Shown one piece after another: positions 25,564 to 34,823 of a DNA stretch of 64,000 nt. Under the pieces are notes generated by a model. It searched no databases and was not told the origin of the DNA. It saw only the letters and a program-made list of their open reading frames with translations. Origin of the DNA: Nocardia camponoti (GTDB lineage Bacteria > Actinomycetota > Actinomycetes > Mycobacteriales > Mycobacteriaceae); NCBI RefSeq assembly GCF_014646135.1, contig NZ_BMMW01000003.1:218947-282946 (forward strand), written 5' to 3'. The translations under genes were made by a program, and so were the position numbers. Within the stretch, counting starts at the first letter, position 1. Each line of letters opens with the position of its first letter.

Positions 25564-27408
25564 GTGCCAGATATCCGCCAGGCCCAGCGAGCGTTCGACG
25601 CGGGCGTCCTCTCGCTCGGACTCAGCATCGACGGCCAGGAGTCGGGGCGCGATCTGGAATACGCCAAACTCGCCTTCCAGCGGGCAACCGAGTGGGACGC
25701 GTCGATGGCCGACGCGTGGCTTGGCCGGGCAGCCGCTGGCGAGGTTACCGCCGATGTCCTGGCGAATCTGTATCGAACAAGCCGAGATTCGCTTGGTCGT
25801 GAGCAACGGCGAGTTGGCCTCGCGCCGCGCGCGCTTTCGGCCAAATTCGATCCAGGCCTCTACATCAGCTACCCGCTCGCGTCGCTCACCGAGGCGTGGT
25901 TGGCGTGGGCGTCGCTGCTGATCGGACAGGGTGAATACGGTGCCGCCGAGCAGGTGCTCGACGAGCTCGACACCGTCCGGCGCGCGCGCGTCGACGACCC
26001 CGACCGCGCCCACGACGACCTGGTCTGCCTCTACGTGCGCGGCATCCTGCACTTCAATACGCAGCGCTGGTCGGACGTGATGACCGTGCTCGCCGGGTCG
26101 GCCGAATGGACCGACCCGTACCTGGCGACCGGCGCGCACGTGATGGTCGGTACCGCCTGCGCGCAACTCGGGCTTTTCGGCGAGGCCGTGCGCCGGATGG
26201 AACAGGCTGAGGCAGGCCCGATTCCACTCGCCCGCGCGCACGCGATGCACAGTCGGGGGCTGTGTCTGCGGGAAATGGGCAGCGAAGCCGAGGCACAGGC
26301 ACTGTTCGAACAGGTGTACTCGCAGTCGCCGGATTTCGCGGCCAACACCGCGGCCATGCGCGACCGCACCTACCGCATCACCGTCACCAGTCGCGAGTCC
26401 ATCGACGCGCGCACCGACAAGTGGGATCCGAAATCGGCACCAAGCGTGGCCGAGCTAGCCACTGCCGAAGCCGAGGACCGCGCCAAGGACGTGCTCGCCC
26501 AAGCCCGGGCTGAACTGGACCGTCAGGTGGGGCTCGCGTCGGTGAAGACCCAGGTCGCGAAGCTCCAGTCCTCGGCACAACTGGCGAAAATCCGTGCGGA
26601 GAAAGGACTTTCGAGCCAGTCGCGCGGACAGCACCTCGCCTTCACCGGGCCGCCGGGCACCGGCAAGACAACGATCGCGCGGGTGGTCGCCAAGATCTAC
26701 TGCGGAGTCGGGCTGCTCAAGACCGACAAGGTGATCGAGGCAAAGCGCGTCGACTTCGTGAGCCAGAACCTCGGCGGCACCGCGATCAAGTCGGAAAAGC
26801 TGATCGACTCGGCGATGGACGGGGTGCTGTTCATCGACGAGGCGTACACCCTGATCCAGACGGGCCTGTCCGGTGGCGACGCGTTCGGTCGGGAGGCCGT
26901 CGACACGCTGCTTGCCCGGATGGAAAACGACAGGGACCGGCTCGTTGTGATCATCGCGGGCTACGACGGCGAGATTGACCGCTTGCTCGCGGCCAATGAC
27001 GGCCTCGCGTCCCGCTTCGCCAAGCGCCTACAGTTCCCCTCTTACACCCCTGACGAACTTGGGCAGATCGGCGAGATCATCGCGAGTGGTCGCGATTCCC
27101 AGCTCGCTGACGCCGCGAGCGCCGCGCTCATCGAGGCGTGCTCGTTCCTCTACGACATCGAAAGCACCGACCAAAGCGGGCAACCCCGTCGCGGTGTCGA
27201 CCTCGCTGGCAACGGCCGTTTCATCCGCAACGTGATCGAGGCAGCCGAGGAGGAACGGGAGTTCCGGTTGGCGAACGACGCCGAAATCGACCTCACCGAG
27301 GTCGACGACGACGTGCTGATGCGCATCGAGGAACCGGACATGCGCATCGCCCTGCGCAGCATCCTCGCCACGTTGAATGTGGGTGAGCTGCCCGCTTCGC
27401 TGCGCTAG
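25564..27408 (+). CDS. eccA: T7SS cytosolic AAA+ ATPase EccA
   Basis: 614 residues. N-terminal TPR-like helical domain (about 1-290: AQRAFDAGVLSLGLSIDG, WDASMADAWLGRAAAGEV, YGAAEQVLDELD) and a CbbX-type AAA+ domain with Walker A TGPPGTGKT (361-369) and Walker B FIDEAY (D425, E426). In mycobacteria EccA disassembles substrate-chaperone complexes and acts on EspG-bound substrates. GTG at 25564, no strong ribosome site. Convergent with eccB, 3 bp between stops. Its presence shows this is not a minimal ESX-4 system. Confidence 0.93.
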   Translation: MPDIRQAQRAFDAGVLSLGLSIDGQESGRDLEYAKLAFQRATEWDASMADAWLGRAAAGEVTADVLANLYRTSRDSLGREQRRVGLAPRALSAKFDPGLYISYPLASLTEAWLAWASLLIGQGEYGAAEQVLDELDTVRRARVDDPDRAHDDLVCLYVRGILHFNTQRWSDVMTVLAGSAEWTDPYLATGAHVMVGTACAQLGLFGEAVRRMEQAEAGPIPLARAHAMHSRGLCLREMGSEAEAQALFEQVYSQSPDFAANTAAMRDRTYRITVTSRESIDARTDKWDPKSAPSVAELATAEAEDRAKDVLAQARAELDRQVGLASVKTQVAKLQSSAQLAKIRAEKGLSSQSRGQHLAFTGPPGTGKTTIARVVAKIYCGVGLLKTDKVIEAKRVDFVSQNLGGTAIKSEKLIDSAMDGVLFIDEAYTLIQTGLSGGDAFGREAVDTLLARMENDRDRLVVIIAGYDGEIDRLLAANDGLASRFAKRLQFPSYTPDELGQIGEIIASGRDSQLADAASAALIEACSFLYDIESTDQSGQPRRGVDLAGNGRFIRNVIEAAEEEREFRLANDAEIDLTEVDDDVLMRIEEPDMRIALRSILATLNVGELPASLR

Positions 27409-27411
27409 CGG

Positions 27412-28884
27412 TTACTTTCCCGATGGCAGTGAGTCGTAGCTCGTCAGCGCGTCCTTCGCGGAAAGTGTTGGGCCGGGGACTAATTGGCCGACGATCGACC
27501 ACGGGGCAAGCCGGGGCTTCGATTCAAGCCCGAGCATCGCGGCGGCCTCCGGCGTCGGCACGCCATAGCGAATGCCGTTGTCGGCCACGTAGAACAGCGA
27601 CTCGCGGCGCGGACTGCCCGCGTCGGCACCGGTGATCTGGACAAACTCGCCCGACATCGGCGCGAGGTAGACCTCGTCGACACGGTCACCGGTACCGTCG
27701 GCGGTCGACAGGTCGACCGGCTTCGCCGACGATGGCAGCGGCAGTCGCTGGCCAAGCAGCATCGTGAGCTTGGCGCGCTCCCCCGGGCCCTCGATCGCCG
27801 TCGCTGTGCCGGGCGACTTCGCCCAATTCACGCAGGCGACCGGCGCGTCTTCGGCGGAGACGAGGCGAGGACGCTGGGTGGGAAAGTCGACGACGGGGAG
27901 CGAGGTAAGCACACGGACCTGGTCGAGCACGTCGGGCGGCAACGCGGCAATCTCGCGCATCCCGTGTGAATCCGCGTTGCGCAGCAACTCAGCTGTGAAC
28001 GGGCTGACCTGCTGCACGCCCTCAGCGAGGACAACGTAGGTGGTCGCACCGACCGAGATCACGCCGCCGACGGGCACGCTGGCCAACTTGCCGGGCCCAG
28101 GTTGCCCAGCACCGGGGATCGTCGGGACCGCGATCGGATCGACTTGTGTTGTCGCACCGAGGAATCCGGTGCCGACGGGCCGGGCTCGCACACTCGACAG
28201 GCCGAGCGTGCGGGCGACAACCGAGTTCGCGGCGTCGACCTCAGCACGCAAGCCGTTGTAGACGAGGTAGGTCTTGTCACCGCGTTTAACCAGTAGCGCG
28301 TCCGAGGCTTCGGCTTCGGCGACCCGATCGCCGAGCGCGGGTGCGCCGGCGATCACCGTTGTTGTTCCGCCGGTCGCGCTTGCCGCGCTGCCGGTGATCG
28401 ACAGCTGCGTTGTCTCGCACAGCGTCCACCTTGACGCGTTGCCCTGCTTCGAACCGGGCATCGCCGCTGGCGCGCCGGGGATACCAAGCAGCGGGCCGCG
28501 CGACATCGAGTCGAGCTTGGCGTCTTTCACCGAGTGCGGTTCGGCAGCCGATCCGGCGATCAGGCGCGCGGAAGCGAGGTTGAGCACCGGATGCAGGGTT
28601 TTGCCGCCATCCTTACCAGCGACGACTACGTACATCGCGCCGCTCTGCTTTCCGGTGATGATCAGCGAATCCCCAATGGCACCTTGGGGTTTCAGAAAGC
28701 TCATGATGGCGGCGCCAGCGATAATAATGAGGCCGAGTACCGCGCCGACCCACAGCGACCGACTTTGCGAACGCATCGGATCGTGCAGCATCCGCACGTC
28801 GCGACGTACGAGCGCGTGGTCGAGCCGCCGCAGCAGAAACCGGTAACCGTTGACCTGAGCCTTTGTCGTCAACTGTGCTGGCAC
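27412..28884 (-). CDS. eccB: T7SS membrane protein EccB
   Basis: 490 residues. Canonical N-terminus [36 protein letters not shown], one membrane helix (about 44-66, [17 protein letters not shown]) and a large periplasmic part with two Cys for the family disulfide ([10 protein letters not shown] and [10 protein letters not shown]). GTG at 28884 chosen because it gives the exact family start; a GTG three codons upstream is an alternative. Part of the EccBCDE channel complex. Divergent from eccE over 83 bp. Confidence 0.93.
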   Translation of the reverse strand: [490 protein letters not shown]

Positions 28885-28967
28885 GCTCGACACGGTACCG
28901 TAAGTAACGACCGCTTCCTGGGCGAGAATTCCGTTGCGGGAACGTACGCATAAGAGGGACAGGCGTT

Positions 28968-30671
28968 TTGAACACTGACGACCAGGCCAACGCGTGGCGC
29001 GATCCCGAGTTCTGGCTCTTTCGAGTGCTTCCCCTGCGCGCGACGGTGCCGGTCGCGGTGCTTGCCGCCGCCATTGCCTGGGTCGTGCTCGCCACCACCC
29101 ATTCGCTGCCCGGGGCGGGCGGCACCGCCGCTGCCACACTGCTGATCGGCTTGCTTCCGATTCGGGGACGTGGACTAGCGATCCGAATTGCGGGCTGGGT
29201 CGCGCGACGTCACGCCCGACGCGACGAAACCATCGATCGCGCACCAGCATTTGATGTTCCGCTACCCGAAGGTGGTGCGTGTGGAGTCCGCTGGGACGGC
29301 GATCTCCTGCTCACCATGCTGCGGATCGAGCCACCCGACGACACGCTCACGCTGCTGCGCGCGGGCACGCTCAGCGCCGACCAACTTCTCCCGCTCACCG
29401 AAATCGCCGCCTGTCTCAGCCAATTCGACATCGAGTTGGCGAGCATCGACGTGATCGCCACCGGCGCGCGCACGGCGGGAACAGGACCGGCAGCGCGGCT
29501 ATACGACAGCATCCTCGGACCACTGCCCGCGATCGCCTATCGAACCTGTTGGCTCGCACTGCGATTCGACCCCACTCACAACGTCGGCGCGGTCGCCAAA
29601 CGCGGCGGCGGGGCGACAGGTGCGCTGCGCACCGCGATCATCGCGACGAGACGCGTAGCGAATCGACTCGCCACCAACGATGTCCACGCCGCCGTACTGA
29701 CCGCGACCGAGATGAACAGCGCGGTAAGGGAACTCACGCACGGGTTCGAGCCAACCGAGCTCACTGAGACGGCGATTGGCCTTGTCGGACGCGGTCGCTA
29801 CCTGACCCACTACCAACTCGCCGCGCCGATGCTCAGCGATGCCGGGTTCGCCGCGATCTGGTCGACACCGACGCTGTCGACCACCGTCACACTGCGGCTG
29901 CGGCCGGGCGGCGGCGATAACCGGGCATCAACGGTGGTACTCAACGCCGTCGTGCGCTTCGACACCGACAGCGAACTGGCGAGCGCCCCACTGATCGGAC
30001 TACGCGATTTGCCCGGGAGACAGCGTCGAATGTTGTTGGACACCTTGCCGATTGGTTCGACCAACGCGGCAGCCGACGGGTATCGCGGCAGCGTCGCCGC
30101 CCTCGCCGCGCTAGCCGTGCCAACGATCGGCTGCGGGCAACTGATTGGCGCGGACGAGCGCGGGCAAGGCATCGCGGTACCGCTCATTGGCGACGGCACC
30201 CGGCGCGTTGACATCGTCGGCTCGCTCGACCTCGCCCAGCAGGTAATCCTGCGCGCCACCGGACTCGGCGCGCACGCGGTGATCTACACCGCTCGCCCCA
30301 ACGCATGGCAGTCGATGGTCGCCAATCTCGCGACGCCCCAGCTCCTTTCGATCGCGCCGCGCGTTGCTGGCGCGAGCCCGCAACCCCAAACCGGACCGCC
30401 ACCGATCCCGGCGGCACCCTTCCCGACGACCACGGTCCTCGTTTACGACGGCATCGCCCCAACCAGTCATCTTGGCGGTGCGACCGTGGTCGAGGTGATG
30501 ACGTCTCCGCGCGACCCCGACGCCGCGTCGGCTATCGACGTGACGTTGATCCAGGACCCCACCGCGCCCAACCGCGTCACCGTCCGCACCGCGACCGGGT
30601 CAACGACGGTCACCATGGTGACGACACCAGGCGAACTGCACTACATCGGCGAATCACTCGCCGCGCGATAG
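28968..30671 (+). CDS. eccE: T7SS membrane protein EccE
   Basis: 567 residues. DPEFWLFRVLPLRATVPVAV leads into two membrane helices (about 24-44 and 52-66), then the EccE cytosolic domain (GVRWDGDLLLTMLRIEP; YDSILGPLPAIAYRTCWLALRFDP). TTG start at 28968 with GAGGGA about 10 bp upstream. EccE forms the periphery of the ESX complex. Presence together with EccA distinguishes this locus from basal ESX-4. Ends against a strong hairpin terminator. Confidence 0.9.
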   Translation: MNTDDQANAWRDPEFWLFRVLPLRATVPVAVLAAAIAWVVLATTHSLPGAGGTAAATLLIGLLPIRGRGLAIRIAGWVARRHARRDETIDRAPAFDVPLPEGGACGVRWDGDLLLTMLRIEPPDDTLTLLRAGTLSADQLLPLTEIAACLSQFDIELASIDVIATGARTAGTGPAARLYDSILGPLPAIAYRTCWLALRFDPTHNVGAVAKRGGGATGALRTAIIATRRVANRLATNDVHAAVLTATEMNSAVRELTHGFEPTELTETAIGLVGRGRYLTHYQLAAPMLSDAGFAAIWSTPTLSTTVTLRLRPGGGDNRASTVVLNAVVRFDTDSELASAPLIGLRDLPGRQRRMLLDTLPIGSTNAAADGYRGSVAALAALAVPTIGCGQLIGADERGQGIAVPLIGDGTRRVDIVGSLDLAQQVILRATGLGAHAVIYTARPNAWQSMVANLATPQLLSIAPRVAGASPQPQTGPPPIPAAPFPTTTVLVYDGIAPTSHLGGATVVEVMTSPRDPDAASAIDVTLIQDPTAPNRVTVRTATGSTTVTMVTTPGELHYIGESLAAR

Positions 30672-30687
30672 CTCCCGCACAGCGCGA

Positions 30688-30719
30688 AGCACCCGAAACA
30701 CCTGGGTGTTTCGGGTGCT
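30688..30719. terminator. Bidirectional terminator between eccE and the esx pair
   Basis: Perfect 15-bp inverted repeat AGCACCCGAAACACC/GGTGTTTCGGGTGCT with only TG between the arms. It lies between two converging genes (eccE ends 30671, esx ends 30733). There is no long T run on either side, but the stem is very stable and ideally placed. Confidence 0.8.
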
Positions 30720-30732
30720 GATCGGGCGGCAA

Positions 30733-31026
30733 CTAGAAGTCAGCGAAGCCGTCGCCAACCTTGCCGTCTGCCTCAAGCGCGCGATGCAGCGCCGACTCCA
30801 CCTGGGCGGCGAGCTTGTCGAGCTTCTCCAGGGTGTCCGACAGCTCGGTCTTGAGGTTGCCGTGCGCGCGCACGAAGTTGGCGACCGCGTTCTCACCCTG
30901 CAGGTTGTTCTGGAAATCGGTCGACGCCGAATCGAGTTCCGCGATCTGCCCCTTCATCTGCCCACCGTAGGTCTGCAGATCGGTGAAGAGCTCGTTCATC
31001 GCGGTCGGATCGTAAAGAATCGTCAT
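30733..31026 (-). CDS. WXG100-family ESX protein, EsxA-like, with LQG in place of WXG
   Basis: 97 residues, two-helix WXG100 size. MTILYDPTAMNELFTDLQTY start. The turn between helices, normally WxG, reads LQG (L42-Q43-G44) in NNLQGENAVANF, so the Trp is missing. ATG at 31026. Lies 17 bp downstream of the WXG partner, forming the usual esxB-esxA bicistron (the heterodimer is inferred). No C-terminal YxxxD/E signal, as is normal for the EsxA-type partner. Confidence 0.85.
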   Translation of the reverse strand: MTILYDPTAMNELFTDLQTYGGQMKGQIAELDSASTDFQNNLQGENAVANFVRAHGNLKTELSDTLEKLDKLAAQVESALHRALEADGKVGDGFADF

Positions 31027-31043
31027 AGCTTGAATCCTTTTCG

Positions 31044-31379
31044 TTAAACGAGATTGGTGTGCGAACCAGCCGACGGCGCGGCAGCGCCACCACCGGACAG
31101 GCCCTGGCCGTCCATGTTCACGATCGTCGACTTGCCACTGCCCACCGCAGCGGTGAACAGGTCGAACTGCTTGTTGAGGTCGTCGGACTCCTTGTTCCAC
31201 GCCTCGGCTACCTTGACGAACTCGTCGGAGGCGTCGCCCTTCCAACCGCGCAATACGGCCTTGGCCGACTCGTCGATCTCGTTCACCGACTTGCGCAGCG
31301 CGGCGATGGTCGTCTCAAGGTGGGAAACGACCTTGTCGATCCCACCGGCTTCTACGCCTACTGGTCCCTGAGGGGGCAT
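31044..31379 (-). CDS. WXG100-family ESX protein, EsxB-like
   Basis: 111 residues. Turn motif WKG (W46-K47-G48) in VLRGWKGDASDEF between two amphipathic helices. In place of the C-terminal YxxxD/E export signal of CFP-10-type proteins there is no Tyr at all after the WXG; a Gly/Ala/Ser-rich tail follows (GSGKSTIVNMDGQGLSGGG). Expected partner of the EsxA-like protein. 54 bp after espG. Confidence 0.88.
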   Translation of the reverse strand: MPPQGPVGVEAGGIDKVVSHLETTIAALRKSVNEIDESAKAVLRGWKGDASDEFVKVAEAWNKESDDLNKQFDLFTAAVGSGKSTIVNMDGQGLSGGGAAAPSAGSHTNLV

Positions 31380-31433
31380 GGTTAAACCTTTCTCAACTTC
31401 ATGGGTGGATCTTCATGCGTGGATCTGAGTTGG

Positions 31434-32225
31434 CTACTCGGACTGCCACCTCCCACCGGGAAGCCCCTCAAGGAGCGCGCCGATGGCTTGGGTGACGCGA
31501 TGGTCCGTGCCAGGCGAGATGGTCGACCACAGACGCCCGTCAGGTGCCGTCATCGGGGCGATGACAACCCGGCCGCGCGCGGTGTCATACACCGCGACCG
31601 CGCCTGGCGCTTGGGTGGAGCGACCGTCCCGATGAGTGGTCGCGACGATCTCGGTGTAGGCGTGACAGGAACCCATCGCCGCGCCGATAGCGGTTGCGTC
31701 GTGCGCGGCGACGCCAAGCGCGTACATGGCGTCGGAGTAGTCGGCGGTGGTGTTGGCCTCGGTGAGGCGACCGGCTAGCTCGTCGGCTTGCACGCTGACG
31801 GAGGCGACGTCGGCGGGACCGCATGTGGGGAGTTCGGTTAGCAGGACGCGTGCCAGATCTGCGACCGCGCCGTCGATGCTGATTGTTGCTACGCGCACGT
31901 CGTCGCCGGTGCGTATCGCGTTCGCGTGTTGAATCCCTCGGCGCACCAAGCTAATTCGACGCTTCTCGATGCCGGAGTAGTAACGCGCGGAGAGTTCGGC
32001 CGCAGGCTGGGAAAGGATGTGCAGCGCGTCGGCAAGGTCAGTCGCGACGTCGCCGTAGTCGTCGATGAGCCCGCGCTGACGCAGGTCGGCGATAGCGTCG
32101 GCCCGCGCGGCTTGCCATGCTTCGATGGTGTCTTGGCGCGGGCCGATCCCAAGTACCAGCGGGAGCGTCTGCACGCGAAGCTGGTCGGCGACCGCGAGCA
32201 CGGTGTCGTTGGTGAGCGCGATCAT
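31434..32225 (-). CDS. espG: ESX substrate chaperone EspG, mycobacterial type
   Basis: 263 residues. Pattern typical of mycobacterial EspG: LPLVLGIGPRQDT, the GLIDDYGDV-TDLADALHIL segment, ADYSDAMYALGV, and DTARGRVVIAPMTAPDGRLW-T-SPGTDHRVTQAI toward the end. EspG binds the hydrophobic tip of a cognate PPE protein and keeps PE-PPE dimers soluble before secretion. Its start overlaps the PPE stop (ATGA), strong evidence that this PE-PPE pair is the client. The two other EspG-like proteins in the window are much more divergent. Confidence 0.87.
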   Translation of the reverse strand: MIALTNDTVLAVADQLRVQTLPLVLGIGPRQDTIEAWQAARADAIADLRQRGLIDDYGDVATDLADALHILSQPAAELSARYYSGIEKRRISLVRRGIQHANAIRTGDDVRVATISIDGAVADLARVLLTELPTCGPADVASVSVQADELAGRLTEANTTADYSDAMYALGVAAHDATAIGAAMGSCHAYTEIVATTHRDGRSTQAPGAVAVYDTARGRVVIAPMTAPDGRLWSTISPGTDHRVTQAIGALLEGLPGGRWQSE

Positions 32226-33196
32226 GACGCGTCACCTGAGCCCGTCGTGGTGGAGCTGACCTGCGACTGGGCGCGTTCGCTGCCACCGAGCACAGCGGGT
32301 GCGGCCTGAATCTCACCTTCGGCGACAAGCTGATCAGACTCTTCGAAGGCAAGGCTCGCGCGCGGAAACCGCGGTGCTTCGTGCACGCCGCCCTGCGGCA
32401 TCGCGCCGGGAACAAGGGGTGCCGTTCCCGCCGGAGCCGAGGTAGCAACGGGAGTTGGCGTTGGCGTGGCGACCGGGGCAGCTGACTGCGCTAAAACCGG
32501 TGCACGATAAGCGGTTTGCACAGGAGCGGGCAGCGACGGCAGGGCGAACGATCCGATGCCAGCCACCCCGGGCATCGAAACCGCGCCACCCGACTTCGGC
32601 TGTGCCCCACCACCTTCCGCGATTAGCGCCGTCTCTGACGCGATCGGTGGCGCTTGCGCGTGCGACCACGGCGTGGCAAGTGGCTCGGTCGCCGCCTCGT
32701 AGCCACGCATCACCCGTGACGCGACCGCGGTCGCCGCGTCCGCGTCGGCGTCGGTACTCGCGGCGACCGCCTTGATCGGTGCGCCAAGGACCGAGCCCAC
32801 ACTCTCGACGGCCTTTTGCAGCTCAGCGATCGCGGCCAGCTCGGTGGCCCCCGGCATGGTCGCCTTAGCGATCTCGTACGCCGCCGCCTGCGCCTGCACG
32901 CGAGCGGCATTGGCTGCCGCCGCTGTCGCCGTTTCGATCAGCCATTCCCGCAGTAGCGAAACCCGTTGCCACACTTGTTCACTGCGCGCCGACTGCCAGG
33001 ACTGCCGCAGTTCGCGCAGCACCTGCTCGTAGTCAAGCACGGCGGTGCCTAGCGCAACGGCCAACCGCGACCACGCGGCTGCCGCATCGGCCATCGGGAC
33101 CGCGCCAGCGCCGGTGGTGAGGTCGACCGCGAGCCGCTGCGGCTCACGCGCCTCCCACACGACACCGGTGAATCCGGGCTGCGGCGGTTCGATCAT
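32222..33196 (-). CDS. PPE-family T7SS substrate
   Basis: 324 residues. The N-terminal 170 residues follow the PPE fold (GFTGVVWEAREPQRLAVDL, GAVPMADAAAAWSRLAVAL, a long helix pair with SWQSARSEQVW where WxG would be). The remainder is Ala/Pro-rich and variable, with no recognisable enzyme domain. Its start overlaps the PE stop and its stop overlaps espG, so PE-PPE-EspG are translationally coupled. Secreted or surface role is inferred from the family. Confidence 0.82.
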   Translation of the reverse strand: MIEPPQPGFTGVVWEAREPQRLAVDLTTGAGAVPMADAAAAWSRLAVALGTAVLDYEQVLRELRQSWQSARSEQVWQRVSLLREWLIETATAAAANAARVQAQAAAYEIAKATMPGATELAAIAELQKAVESVGSVLGAPIKAVAASTDADADAATAVASRVMRGYEAATEPLATPWSHAQAPPIASETALIAEGGGAQPKSGGAVSMPGVAGIGSFALPSLPAPVQTAYRAPVLAQSAAPVATPTPTPVATSAPAGTAPLVPGAMPQGGVHEAPRFPRASLAFEESDQLVAEGEIQAAPAVLGGSERAQSQVSSTTTGSGDAS

Positions 33197-33498
33197 CAGC
33201 TACCTAGACCACTCGCGTTATCGGCTTCCATCTTGCCGAACTCGGCGACCTGCCCGCGCAGGCTTGCGGCGAGCTTGCGCATCTCATGCACGCCCGACTC
33301 GGTTTTGGTGAGGAAATCGTCGGCGACCGCGTTTGTTGTTGTCGCGGCGCGCGCCGATACCTCATCCGCACCCGCTGGCGGAACGCTCAATGTTGGTGCG
33401 ACAGCGGCAATCTCGCTGCTGAGCCGATTGACGAGGGTGTCGATTGCGGCAGCCGCCTTTGTTGCCGCCGTCGCCTCGAATTCGAAGGTGTTGCTCAT
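33196..33498 (-). CDS. PE-family T7SS substrate
   Basis: 100 residues, two-helix PE size, EFEATAATKAAAAIDTL start and an ADEVSARAATTTNAVA middle. The YxxxD/E export signal expected near residue 87 reads F87-G-K-M-E91, an aromatic-xxx-acidic variant. ATG at 33498 with AAGGAG upstream. Pairs with the adjacent PPE. PE/PPE pairs are abundant in mycobacteria but scarce outside, usually next to ESX loci, as here. Confidence 0.8.
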   Translation of the reverse strand: MSNTFEFEATAATKAAAAIDTLVNRLSSEIAAVAPTLSVPPAGADEVSARAATTTNAVADDFLTKTESGVHEMRKLAASLRGQVAEFGKMEADNASGLGS

Positions 33499-33519
33499 GG
33501 TGGCGTGCTCCTTCTCAGC

Positions 33520-34821
33520 TCACAGGGTGAGTCTTTTGTCCGGTGACGCACCGACAACGGGTGCGGACGCTTCGTCGAGCTGGCCGACCACCTCGTCGCC
33601 GTGATGACCGGTGACCAGGTGACTTTGGATGCCGCTCGTGCCTTCAGCACCTTCCGTCGGACGGGCAAGTCCGCCTGCCGCGCCAGCGCCCATCGGCAGG
33701 TAGCCAGGGCTCGACCCATTCGCGCTGACGGTGGTCGCGGTGTTACCCGAGCCGTTCGGCGCTGCGACGGCTCCGTGTCCAGCGGTGCTCGGCACGCCAG
33801 CGGGGGTCGCGCCTTTGCCTTGCCACGGACTCAGCGGGGTTGCTGGGGTGGCGACGCCGCCGACCCGTCCTCCGCCGCCAGCGCTGCCACCACCCGCGCC
33901 CAGCGCGGCGGCGATTGCTGAAGCGCCGGTGAGGTCGGTCGTGTCTTTCGCCGTCGTCGCACTGGGCGTCGCAGTCGTGGTGCCGGACAGCGAGTTCACC
34001 TGCTGCGCAACCGAACTCAACGACTGTGTCGCGGTGCTGACCGTCGAGATAAGCGGACTGATAACGCTCATCAACTGCGTAAGCGAATCCGAACTCATCG
34101 AGTTGACCCCCGATGGCGCGTTGGTGATTTCCACCTTCTGCCCAGCCCGCGTCATTTCCGCGCTATGGCCGATCAACTCGGCTTTGGTTTGCGCGGTGAT
34201 GGCGAGCGCTTCCCCAATAGCTTCGACGGTGGCCGCGATCAATGCGGCCTGCCCGATCGGGCTGGCCAGATAGAGCGGTGCCATTGCCAGGGTGGCCGAG
34301 TACCGTGCGACGACGGCTGCCAGCTTGGCCGCCCCGATCGCGACCGACGATGCCGCGTTGCCGAGTACCGCCTTCTCTTCGACGCCCTGCTTAGCTAGTT
34401 CAGCACTATCGGTTTGGGCGGCGGCTGCCTTCTGTGACGCCTGGGTCGCCGCCATGCTCTGCCACAGCGACATGACCGTGGAAAGCGCGGTCGAGCCAAG
34501 CGACATTGCCTGTTGCAGCACCGAACTCACGTTCGTGAGCGCTTCGGCGGGATTCGTCCCTCCCCCAACAGCATTCAACTGTCCAGTGCCGAACGCCGAC
34601 GCCAACTGGGTGAGCGGCCGCATGAGCGCGGTGAGGTCGATCGTTGGCAGCGGCGGCAGCTCGGGAAACGCGGGCAGTGCGACGAATTCGGGCATGGCGG
34701 GAAGTGGCGGGAGCCCGAGCGAACCAAGCACCTGCCCGACCGGTTGATCGAGCATTGGTGCGAGCGAGCTCGCGCGCAACAGCTCAAGCACCGATGGGTC
34801 GACGGCGGCGTTGTCGCTCAT
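33520..34821 (-). CDS. EspA/PPE-like T7SS-associated protein
   Basis: 433 residues, Ala/Ser/Thr-rich. A helical middle (about 95-260) with hydrophobic stretches such as YSATLAMAPLYLASPIGQ, then a Gly/Ala/Pro-rich linker and a C-terminal part (SSPGYLPMGAGAAGGLARPTE to VGASPDKRLTL) that resembles ends of other actinobacterial T7SS partners. It starts 3 bp before the end of the EspC-like gene, the arrangement of espA-espC in mycobacteria. Sequence similarity to EspA itself is low; the assignment rests on position, composition and the tail. Confidence 0.55.
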   Translation of the reverse strand: MSDNAAVDPSVLELLRASSLAPMLDQPVGQVLGSLGLPPLPAMPEFVALPAFPELPPLPTIDLTALMRPLTQLASAFGTGQLNAVGGGTNPAEALTNVSSVLQQAMSLGSTALSTVMSLWQSMAATQASQKAAAAQTDSAELAKQGVEEKAVLGNAASSVAIGAAKLAAVVARYSATLAMAPLYLASPIGQAALIAATVEAIGEALAITAQTKAELIGHSAEMTRAGQKVEITNAPSGVNSMSSDSLTQLMSVISPLISTVSTATQSLSSVAQQVNSLSGTTTATPSATTAKDTTDLTGASAIAAALGAGGGSAGGGGRVGGVATPATPLSPWQGKGATPAGVPSTAGHGAVAAPNGSGNTATTVSANGSSPGYLPMGAGAAGGLARPTEGAEGTSGIQSHLVTGHHGDEVVGQLDEASAPVVGASPDKRLTL

Positions 34822-34823
34822 GG

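Noticed and set aside
28885..29250. A possible 122-residue N-terminal extension of EccB.
   Set aside because: It overlaps the divergent eccE start and lacks conservation; EccB begins at [12 protein letters not shown].
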